Assembly: GCA_030669585.1 (NCBI GenBank)
Contig: DAOVDI010000015.1
Span: 1 to 36,238, forward strand
Origin: Acidobacteriota bacterium
GTDB taxonomy: Bacteria > Acidobacteriota > Aminicenantia > Aminicenantales > Aminicenantaceae
Reading direction: 5' to 3'
DNA length: 36,238 bases
Both the position numbers and the translations under genes were made by a program. Shown in pieces: positions 24,730-30,978 of this stretch. Each line of letters opens with the position of its first letter. Position 1 is the stretch's first letter. The notes beneath the pieces were generated by a model that saw nothing but the letters and a program-made list of their open reading frames with translations, did not search any database and was not told the origin of the DNA.

Positions 24730-24890
24730 CCAGTTCTTTAAGCTCTTTAAGTTTGTTGAGTTATATTTTATTAAAATAACCCAAAGAACACAACGAACTC
24801 AAAGAACCCAATAAACTCAACAAACTTTTCTTGACTTCGACGACCTCAATAGACTTCTATAGACTTTTGGCCTTTGGACCTCGAATCCTT

Positions 24891-24926
24891 GACCCCTGTC
24901 TGCGTGCGGTCACGCACAGGCAGGCC
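24891..24926 (-). repeat. 36-bp hairpin repeat, copy 1
   Basis: An imperfect palindrome centred on GTGCGGTCAC. Its reverse complement is identical over all 36 bases to 30515-30550, and in both places it is flanked by 8-bp GATTCAAG units. Confidence 0.8.
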
Positions 24927-25044
24927 TTGAATCCTCGAACCCTTTTTTTCAACGTGTCGACAGCTTTCATGAATAGTACAGGATAAATTTCATATTGAAC
25001 TGAAACGAATTTTTAATTATCATAATTACGAAAAACCAATAGTT

Positions 25045-26022
25045 ATGAAAAAATGGATTGTTATATTTCTACTTCTGGTGTGTATTCTTCCAGCCTGTAA
25101 AAAGGACGAGAAGCAGCTCTATACCATGGCTGTCTTTCAGGTGAATGATGCCCCGACTTTGAATGAGGTCAGGAAAGGTTTTATAAAGGCCGTCGAGGAC
25201 AGAGGCTATCGGAACGAAAAAAACATTCGGCTCATTTTCAGAAACGCCTTTGGGGATATTCAGCAGATGCAGAGGATCGCTCAGCAGTCTGTTCTGAAGG
25301 AAGTAGATCTTATGGTTCCTTTTTCTACACAAAGTCTTCAGGCGGCGCTTCATGCGACAGGAAAGATCCCAATTGTTTTTTCATCGGTCGCAAATCCCTA
25401 TCTTGCTGGAGCGGGAAAGTCTGCTGGCGATCATCTAAGTCATGTGACTGGAGTTTCTTCAAAAGGACCTATCAAACAGAGCCTGAAATTCATCAAAGAG
25501 GTCCTGCCGGACACACGGAGGGTCGGCACGCTCTGGACGCCGTCTGAGATAAACTCGCAGTATTATTTGAATCTGGCCAGAGAAGGAGCGCGGGATCTGG
25601 GATTTAGGATCATTGCTGTACCTGTTACAAAATCGAGCGAAGTCCTTCTCTCGGCCCAGGAACTTGTCAACAAGAATATCGATGTTATCTACCAGATCTC
25701 AGACAACACCATCAATGCTTCCTTTCAGGCGCTGAGCAAAGTGGCTGAAGAAAATACTATTCCTCTTTTTGGAGGATTTCTTCTTTCTACATATGAGGGG
25801 GCCTGTGCAGCTCTGGGCTGGGACTTTTTCGACATGGGATACAAAGCAGGTATCATTGCCCTCCGTGTAATGGAAGGGGAAAACCCCGCCTTAATCCCCA
25901 TAGAGAACATGAAGGATGCCAGGCTGTATATAAATTTGAGCGCAGCGGAAAAACAAGGACTTCGATTTCCGGATGCTATCATACAAAGAGCACATAAAGT
26001 TAAGACACAATATAGGGAGTGA
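25045..26022 (+). CDS. ABC-type substrate-binding lipoprotein (TrpX/PF04392 family)
   Basis: 325 residues. Residues 4-17 are hydrophobic and LLVCILPAC ends in lipobox Cys18, so it is a lipid-anchored periplasmic protein. The two-lobed binding-protein fold is suggested by YTMAVFQVNDAPTLNEVRKGF, then VTGVSSKGPIKQSLKFIKEV and YQISDNTINASFQALSKVAEE, regions typical of the ABC_sub_bind family that includes tryptophan/tyrosine binders. Permease and ATPase genes normally follow; here they are missing and a PTS EIIA domain gene comes 7 bp later, which is unusual. The ligand cannot be read from sequence. Confidence 0.85.
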   Translation: MKKWIVIFLLLVCILPACKKDEKQLYTMAVFQVNDAPTLNEVRKGFIKAVEDRGYRNEKNIRLIFRNAFGDIQQMQRIAQQSVLKEVDLMVPFSTQSLQAALHATGKIPIVFSSVANPYLAGAGKSAGDHLSHVTGVSSKGPIKQSLKFIKEVLPDTRRVGTLWTPSEINSQYYLNLAREGARDLGFRIIAVPVTKSSEVLLSAQELVNKNIDVIYQISDNTINASFQALSKVAEENTIPLFGGFLLSTYEGACAALGWDFFDMGYKAGIIALRVMEGENPALIPIENMKDARLYINLSAAEKQGLRFPDAIIQRAHKVKTQYRE

Positions 26023-26029
26023 GAGAAAA

Positions 26030-26494
26030 ATGAAAATATGCCATCTGTTGAAGAAAGAACATATTTTTCTGCATATGAATCCGAGTGATAAGAACCAGCT
26101 GCTCAAGGAATTTGTCGTATCTTTAAAGAAAGCAGAGTCGATCAAGAATGATGATGTGATCCTTGAGGCCCTTCTCAAAAGAGAAGGATTGGGGAGTACT
26201 GGGTTGGAAAAGGGATTTGCCGTTCCCCATGCTCTTGTGGATGGTATCACTGAACCTGTTATCGCCTTGTCTGTTATCAAAGCCGGAATGGACTTTAATG
26301 CAGCTGATAACATGCCGACCTACGTATTCATGCTTCTTCTGGGCAGCAAAAAAAATCCAGGCAGCCAGCTTAAAATTCTGGCCCATGTCTGCCGGCTGGT
26401 GAAAGAAACAAAGATTATTGAAGATATAAAAAATGCAGTATCTTCTGAAGAGATCTATAAGATTCTTGAATGTAATGAGAATACGATAGAATAA
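26030..26494 (+). CDS. PTS EIIA type-2 domain protein (PtsN/fructose type)
   Basis: 154 residues from ATG 26030, preceded by GGGAG; a longer frame into the upstream gene is a read-back. The phosphorylatable His67 stands in KGFAVPHALVDG, the hallmark of PTS EIIA-2, and ALLKREGLGSTGLEKG precedes it. No EIIB, EIIC or HPr gene is present, so a regulatory role like PtsN is more likely than sugar transport. Position right behind a solute-binding lipoprotein suggests control of that uptake system; this is inference. Confidence 0.88.
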   Translation: MKICHLLKKEHIFLHMNPSDKNQLLKEFVVSLKKAESIKNDDVILEALLKREGLGSTGLEKGFAVPHALVDGITEPVIALSVIKAGMDFNAADNMPTYVFMLLLGSKKNPGSQLKILAHVCRLVKETKIIEDIKNAVSSEEIYKILECNENTIE

Positions 26495-26518
26495 AGCTTC
26501 TGCTTCAGAAATCTCTTT

Positions 26519-27307
26519 TTAGGGTTTGTGAGGCTGGAAAGCAGATCTGGGGATAGTAATAATGGCCCGCCCTTTTTTTCTCGGCGAAGCATGACGGATC
26601 GCTTCCTGTGTCAAATTAATTCCCTGACTGCAGGCATCGTGCAAGGGAAGTCCTCTGGCAAGCAAGCATAAAATGCTGGATGAAAGAAAACATCCTGTAC
26701 CGTGAACATCCTTTGGGATTTTTTTATGAGTGAAGCGAACAAAGTGTTTTCCGTCATAAAGACAGTCTGTTTTACTGCCTTTAAAATGGCCTCCCTTTAT
26801 AAGGCAGGGTATTTTGAAAATATCGTAGATTGTGCGGGCGGCTTTTTCCAGATCATCGGGTCCCTTGACTTTAAAACCGGATAAAAGAAAAACCTCATCG
26901 AGATTGGGGGTTATCAGAGAGCCGATTCCCATAAAGGTTTGGATTAAATCCTGAACAGCGTTATGTTCAAGAAGCCAGGCTCCTGAGCTGGATTTTAAGA
27001 CAGGATCGATCACGATCGGGATTTCCCGGTTTTTCTGAACTATGCGCTTAAGAACAGGAAGATTCTTTCGGGTTCCGATCATTCCGATCTTGATCCCAAA
27101 GAGAGGGATATCTTTTTCCAGCGTGTTATACTGCTGTGTAAGAATGTCTGGCGGCGGGCAGAAGACTCTCTCAACCCTGTATGTATTTTGTGCAGTCAAT
27201 GCAGTCAGAATACCTGCGCCGGTAAAATCAAAATAACGGAACACCTGAAGGTCCAGTAGAACACCTGCGCCCCCGCTTGGATCGAAACCGGCTATAGATA
27301 ACAGCAT
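26519..27307 (-). CDS. thiD: Hydroxymethylpyrimidine (phosphomethylpyrimidine) kinase
   Basis: 262 residues from ATG 27307, 4 bp after the acylphosphatase stop; an earlier in-frame start would overlap that gene. Ribokinase-family motifs: IAGFDPSGGAGVLLDLQVF at the N terminus, IKIGMIG, VIDPVLKSSSG, and the ATP/anion-hole motif DVHGTGCFLSSSI with the Cys typical of ThiD. ThiD phosphorylates HMP and HMP-P in thiamine synthesis; pyridoxal kinase activity is common in relatives. No thiC/thiE genes are nearby and no TPP riboswitch is visible, so it may serve salvage. Confidence 0.88.
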   Translation of the reverse strand: MLLSIAGFDPSGGAGVLLDLQVFRYFDFTGAGILTALTAQNTYRVERVFCPPPDILTQQYNTLEKDIPLFGIKIGMIGTRKNLPVLKRIVQKNREIPIVIDPVLKSSSGAWLLEHNAVQDLIQTFMGIGSLITPNLDEVFLLSGFKVKGPDDLEKAARTIYDIFKIPCLIKGGHFKGSKTDCLYDGKHFVRFTHKKIPKDVHGTGCFLSSSILCLLARGLPLHDACSQGINLTQEAIRHASPRKKGRAIITIPRSAFQPHKP

Positions 27308-27311
27308 CTTC

Positions 27312-27587
27312 TTAATATGTAATCCTAAACGTTTGAAATTCTCCTCTGAATTTTTCCCAGTCAACATGAACATCATCAACATGAGACATAGGCGAACCCT
27401 GGCTGAGTCTCCGAACAAGGTCGTCGATGTCTTCTTTTTTCCCTTCAACCAGGACTTCCACTCTATTATCGGGCATGTTTTTGACCCATCCCTTTAATCC
27501 GAGAGATGATGCCCATCTGCGCGTATGATCCCTGAAAAAAACGCCCTGAACTATTCCAGATATAAAGATGCGGGCTCTTAACTCCAT
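27312..27587 (-). CDS. acyP: Acylphosphatase
   Basis: 91 residues from ATG 27587, the usual length. It hydrolyses acyl phosphates such as acetyl phosphate. The catalytic Arg19 in GIVQGVFFRDHTRR and Asn37 in WVKNMPDN are present, as is VEVLVEG. The start was chosen because CAGG lies 4 nt upstream; that CAGG is the terminus of a repeat element (27592-27779), so the element seems to provide the ribosome site. An in-frame ATG at 27605, also within the element, would add six residues (MNKAGK). Confidence 0.9.
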   Translation of the reverse strand: MELRARIFISGIVQGVFFRDHTRRWASSLGLKGWVKNMPDNRVEVLVEGKKEDIDDLVRRLSQGSPMSHVDDVHVDWEKFRGEFQTFRITY

Positions 27588-27591
27588 CTTG

Positions 27592-27779
27592 CCTGCTTTA
27601 TTCATAAAAACTGCCGATACGTTGAAAAAAAGGGTTCGAGGATTCAAGGGTCCAAGGATTCAAGCGAAAAGAATTGATTCCTATAGACTTCAATAAACTT
27701 CGATAGACTTCGATGGACCTCAATGGACTTCTATAGACTGTTTTCCCTTGACCTTTCCTCGACCATTGAATAATCAAGG
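27592..27779 (+). repeat. Composite intergenic element, 188 bp (short form)
   Basis: Left end CCTGCTTTATTCATAAAAAC (27592-), right end CATTGAATAATCAAGG (27779). It has four 8-bp units (27633-27664) and five and a half 10-bp units (27686-27740, GACTTCAATA type), then TTTTCCCTTGACC and the right end. It lacks the GNRA hairpin and AACTCAA stretch. It fills the whole gap between the flanking genes. Confidence 0.8.
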
Positions 27780-28046
27780 CCTGTCGTCCTTTTTGGCCTG
27801 TAAAAATTTTTTTCTGCATTTATCCGAGCAGAAAAAATATTCTTTTCCCTGATGGATTTCTTTGATGGCTTCGTCTTTAGGGAGATATGTATTGCATATA
27901 TTGTCCTTGACCATGATGCCGGAGTGTTTTTTGGCAGGAGGGATTGCGCGTCCGCCTTTATTGATCGCCTGAAAAAAGCGAATGATCTTGAAAGCAAAAT
28001 ACACGATCAGTCCGTAAAGTAGAATCCTTAATAATCCGTAAATCAT
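27774..28046 (-). CDS. Small membrane-anchored YHS/TRASH-like protein (PP0621-like)
   Basis: 90 residues. One membrane helix (about 5-25), a linker, then a cysteine domain: C51 in NICNTYLPKDEAI, then GKEYFFCSDKC with C73 and C77. This is the pattern of PP0621-like proteins with a YHS-type metal-binding domain; the metal or role is unknown. The last codons CCT-TGA lie inside the terminal sequence of the neighbouring repeat, which supplies the stop. The promoter lies only 6 nt before the ATG, suggesting a leaderless mRNA. Confidence 0.8.
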   Translation of the reverse strand: MIYGLLRILLYGLIVYFAFKIIRFFQAINKGGRAIPPAKKHSGIMVKDNICNTYLPKDEAIKEIHQGKEYFFCSDKCRKKFLQAKKDDRP

Positions 28047-28052
28047 AACTTA

Positions 28053-28081
28053 AATTTAGAGGAAATATATTTTTCTGTCAA
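28053..28081 (-). promoter_or_regulatory. Promoter of the YHS-like gene, probably leaderless
   Basis: Reading leftward: TTGACA (28076-28081), 17 nt, TAAATT (28053-28058), then 6 nt to the ATG at 28046. Confidence 0.55.
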
Positions 28082-28111
28082 ATGAAATCAGGAGTATGAT
28101 GTGTATCTGTC

Positions 28112-28140
28112 TTGTCAGCCGTGCTGTGCTTTCATATAAT
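28112..28140 (+). promoter_or_regulatory. Promoter of the meaB-mce operon
   Basis: TTGTCA (28112-28117), 17 nt, perfect TATAAT (28135-28140). Leader of about 38 nt to ATG 28185, with AGGAAAG before the start. Confidence 0.6.
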
Positions 28141-28184
28141 GTGACTGAGCCGGAGAAAAAAGAACGTATGAGGAAAGACCAGAA

Positions 28185-29117
28185 ATGAATCTGAAACAAG
28201 AGATACTAAATGGTAACCCCAGAGCCATCGCTAAAGCGATCTCCCTGGTTGAAAATGATTCCGTAAAAGCCCAGTCGCTCATGAAAGAGATATTTCCGCA
28301 AACGGGCGGTTCCCTGATAATTGGGATAACAGGCGCACCGGGTTCGGGGAAAAGCACACTTGTGGATCAATTGATCACCAGGCTCAGTGAGGATCAAAAA
28401 AAGATCGGGGTCATTGCTGTGGACCCGTCCAGTCCCTTCAGTGGAGGAGCTATTATGGGGGACAGAATACGCATGATGCGGCACAGTGAAAACCCGGATG
28501 TTTTTATCCGCAGTATGGCAACCAGAGGGCATCTGGGAGGACTGACAAAGGCTACTGGGGAGGCTATCTCTATTATGGAGGCATCCGGTAAAGGTGTTAT
28601 CCTCATCGAAACGGTCGGAGTTGGACAGGATGAGGTGGAAGTTGTCAAGATGGCGGATGTCATCCTTGTAGTCTTGATCCCTGGAGCCGGGGATGATATC
28701 CAGGCATTTAAGGCGGGGATCATGGAGATCGCGGATATTTTTGTCATCAACAAGGCGGATTCCCCTGATGCGGATAAATTGGAAAGACAGCTACATGCCA
28801 TGCTTGATCTGGGGGTAAAAGACAGGCCTGTTCCAGAAATAGTCAGGACTATTGCAACACAGGGTGAGGGAATTGAGGAGCTTTATAAGAAGACACTCGG
28901 GCTGTCAATGGTGCAGGAAGGGGACAGCCGTACAATTCGGAAGAAAAGGCTGGTAGAATGGATGCTGAAGGATATCATCAATGCAAAGATCAGCCGTTCT
29001 GTGCAGCGACAGGTGAGGCCGAAGGAATTTGCTTCTTTTGTCGAAAAAATATACCTTCGAAAAATCGATCCCTACAGTGTAGCGGACCAGATCCTCACCC
29101 GGCTAAAAGGACATTAA
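28185..29117 (+). CDS. meaB: Methylmalonyl-CoA mutase-associated GTPase MeaB
   Basis: 310 residues, a G3E-family GTPase chaperone that gates B12 cofactor loading of methylmalonyl-CoA mutase. The P-loop GAPGSGKST is at 50-58; VDPSSPFSGGAIMGDRIRM (switch region), RSMATRGHLGG, ETVGVGQDEVEV and the base-specificity motif NKAD follow. The C-terminal dimerisation arm is present. The mutase itself is not in the window, but the epimerase gene starts at the next base after the stop codon, so the pair serves propionyl-CoA or succinyl-CoA interconversion. Confidence 0.93.
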   Translation: MNLKQEILNGNPRAIAKAISLVENDSVKAQSLMKEIFPQTGGSLIIGITGAPGSGKSTLVDQLITRLSEDQKKIGVIAVDPSSPFSGGAIMGDRIRMMRHSENPDVFIRSMATRGHLGGLTKATGEAISIMEASGKGVILIETVGVGQDEVEVVKMADVILVVLIPGAGDDIQAFKAGIMEIADIFVINKADSPDADKLERQLHAMLDLGVKDRPVPEIVRTIATQGEGIEELYKKTLGLSMVQEGDSRTIRKKRLVEWMLKDIINAKISRSVQRQVRPKEFASFVEKIYLRKIDPYSVADQILTRLKGH

Positions 29118-29558
29118 ATGAATAATAAAGTACATCACATTGGAATAGCGGTCACGGACCTTAAAAAAAGCCTCAAGAGGTGGGAGTCAGTATTTCAATT
29201 CCAGGCCTCTGAAATAGAAGAAGTCATAGAGAGAGGCGTTAGGGTAGCCTATCTGGATATTCCGGGAGGAAGCGCTGTAGAACTTATTGAACCGTTGGAA
29301 GAGGGAACACCCGTGGATCGGTTCCTGAAACAACGAGGGGAAGGAATCCATCATATCTGTCTTGAGGTGGAGGATATTGATAAGGCCATCCGGGATCTTA
29401 AAAATAAAGGGATCGAATTTGTCAGTGAAAAGCCGGCAAAGGGAGCCGGAGGCAGCCGGATAGTTTTTCTCAGGCCTCAAAACATAAATGGAGTCTTGAT
29501 CGAACTAAAAGAAACCGGTTCTTTAAAACTTGAATCGAATACCGAATTTAAAGGATAA
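29118..29558 (+). CDS. mce: Methylmalonyl-CoA epimerase
   Basis: 146 residues of the VOC (glyoxalase) superfamily; it interconverts the R and S forms of methylmalonyl-CoA. Metal ligands are visible as His7 (VHHIGIAV), His79 (GIHHICLEV) and Glu129 (VLIELKE), with the second and third 50 residues apart, as in the characterised enzyme. KPAKGAGGSRIVFLRP is also conserved. The ATG directly abuts the meaB stop. The last 14 residues are an unconserved tail whose 36 bp overlap the end of the convergent outer-membrane gene. Confidence 0.92.
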   Translation: MNNKVHHIGIAVTDLKKSLKRWESVFQFQASEIEEVIERGVRVAYLDIPGGSAVELIEPLEEGTPVDRFLKQRGEGIHHICLEVEDIDKAIRDLKNKGIEFVSEKPAKGAGGSRIVFLRPQNINGVLIELKETGSLKLESNTEFKG

Positions 29559-30419
29559 ACCGCTGAAATTTAATTGTCCCTGCCTGATATTCTGGAAGGA
29601 CGAAGTGTCTGGTCTGACCCTGTGGCCTGCAAGAACAGGATAGGATTTTCCGAGGTTGAACTGGTCGCTTTCATAATAATAAAGGGAAGACTTGCCTCCT
29701 TCATTTTGATCAAGATAATTGTTATATGAATGGGAACCTTTAAATCCGTCTACTTTTGTCCAGGTGCGTTCTGCTTCCATTACGACAGACATAAATTGGA
29801 CAACATTTAATTCAATGCCTGCTGAAGCATAATAACCCAAAGCCTCTGAGGCAAGTTTATCGGATCTATCAAACCAGTAAACAAAATTTTCGCCCATCCA
29901 TGTAAATTCTGCCTCATAAGATTCCTGAAGCTGGTAACGGACGAATACAATATGCCGTCCTCCACCGGCAAAAAAGATAAGTCTTGGAAAAACAGGCAGC
30001 GGGACAGACATGCTGAAACCTATTTTAAAAGGGATTGCAGTGACATTATTTTTTACGAAGTGGGTTTCGTTCTGCTGGCTGGATGGATTGGAATATTCCA
30101 CCTGGCCTTCCTTGACTGCTTTCAGATATGTCCCGCTGAAATTGAGGGCGAAGCCCTTGAATATAGGAATACGCAGTTCGAATTCATAGGACGGGCCATA
30201 AACAATAGGTTCAAACTGGCCGGTCAATTGTCCACCCTTCTGGGCTTGCCAGTTTTTCCATAATGAGTTGTATGAATCGATCCAGGTGTTAATATCCCCA
30301 CTGCTGATGGAGTTGGATGAGTAACTGAATTTTATTCCGACCTTATCAGCCTGGCTGTATTGAGGTAATAACAGAAGCATAATGAAGAGAAGAGAGATAA
30401 AAGGGATTTTTTTCTTCAT
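29523..30419 (-). CDS. Probable outer-membrane beta-barrel protein
   Basis: 298 residues from ATG 30419 (MKKKIPFIS); a longer frame from 30446 would spoil the signal peptide. Residues 1-23 are a signal peptide ending YSQA. The mature part alternates aromatic and polar residues in probable strands, for example YEFELRIPIFKGFALNFSGT and IPFKIGFSMSVPLP, and it ends FGIRFKF, the terminal aromatic signal used for BAM-dependent insertion. This points to a cell with an outer membrane. I recognise no named family. The upstream 40 bp join a repeat element whose terminal ATG reads into a stop. Confidence 0.7.
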   Translation of the reverse strand: MKKKIPFISLLFIMLLLLPQYSQADKVGIKFSYSSNSISSGDINTWIDSYNSLWKNWQAQKGGQLTGQFEPIVYGPSYEFELRIPIFKGFALNFSGTYLKAVKEGQVEYSNPSSQQNETHFVKNNVTAIPFKIGFSMSVPLPVFPRLIFFAGGGRHIVFVRYQLQESYEAEFTWMGENFVYWFDRSDKLASEALGYYASAGIELNVVQFMSVVMEAERTWTKVDGFKGSHSYNNYLDQNEGGKSSLYYYESDQFNLGKSYPVLAGHRVRPDTSSFQNIRQGQLNFSGLSFKFGIRFKF

Positions 30420-30514
30420 TTGTGCAGTATTTTTCCATAAAACCAATAAAATATCCAGTCTGAATTATTCATAAAATTCGACGACACGTTAAAAAAAAGG
30501 GTTCTAGGAATCAA

Positions 30515-30550
30515 GGCCTGCCTGTGCGTGACCGCACGCAGACAGGGGTC
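30515..30550 (+). repeat. 36-bp hairpin repeat, copy 2
   Basis: Identical, in reverse complement, to 24891-24926. It interrupts the 8-bp tandem units. Confidence 0.8.
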
Positions 30551-30738
30551 AAGGATTCAAGTGTTTTGAACTAAACTCTAATCTTTTTTCTTTTCACTCG
30601 AACCCTTGAATCCTCTCTTTCTATCTTTTTCCCCTCCGGGCAAGCCGATCTGCTTTTGAAAGAATAAGAGGCCAAGGGCCAATGCAAAAGAGGCCCAAAG
30701 CCCAAAGCAATTTAGCCCAAGGTCCTTTAATTTACGTC

Positions 30739-30758
30739 ATTCCCACGGAAGTGGGAAT
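30739..30758. repeat. GNRA-loop hairpin repeat, copy 4 (compensated variant)
   Basis: ATTCCCACGGAAGTGGGAAT: two stem pairs differ from copies 1-3 and both are compensated; the loop is GGAA, still GNRA. Confidence 0.75.
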
Positions 30759-30978
30759 CCAGTTCTTTGAGCTTATTGAGTTAAATCCAATTAAAATAAC
30801 CCAAAGAACACAACGAACTCAAAGAACTCAATAAATTATTATAGACTTCTATGGACTTCAATAGACTTCAATAGACTGTTTTTCCTTGGCCATTCCTCAC
30901 AGCTACAGCTACCTCGACTCATGAATAATCCCATGTACAATCCCACTCGTCATTAAATTAGTCGGGGAGGATGGGATT

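Larger units (their letters stand above)
24364..24982. repeat. Largest composite intergenic element, 619 bp
   Basis: It fills the gap between divergent DUF72 and binding-protein genes. The left end is CCTGGGTTATTCATAAAA, overlapping the DUF72 start; the right end is CATGAATAGTACAGG (24982). Inside are the 100-bp nested repeat (24499-24598), a 75-bp second-type repeat (24603-24680), a GNRA hairpin (24710-24729), an AACTCAA-type stretch (24760-24830), 10-bp units (24846-24868) and a 36-bp hairpin (24891-24926). The last third is in reverse orientation relative to 30459-30934. Confidence 0.75.
30459..30934 (+). repeat. Composite intergenic element, about 476 bp
   Basis: Left end TCTGAATTATTCATAAAA (30459-), right end CTCATGAATAATCCCAT (to about 30934). 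In order: two 8-bp units interrupted by the 36-bp hairpin (30515-30550), CGGGCAAGCCGATCTGCTTT (a piece of the 100-bp repeat, about 30637-30656), a GCCCAAAGC-rich stretch, the GNRA hairpin (30739-30758), the AACTCAA-type stretch, 10-bp units (30844-30878) and the right arm. The gap holds no plausible gene. Confidence 0.8.

Noticed and set aside
27308-27448. Longer N terminus for ThiD
   Set aside because: It would overlap acyP in another frame; the ribokinase fold begins at MLLSIAGFDPSGG.
14608-30934. The repeat clusters as a CRISPR array
   Set aside because: Unit lengths (8 and 10 bp) and lack of unique spacers of constant size do not fit, and there are no cas genes.
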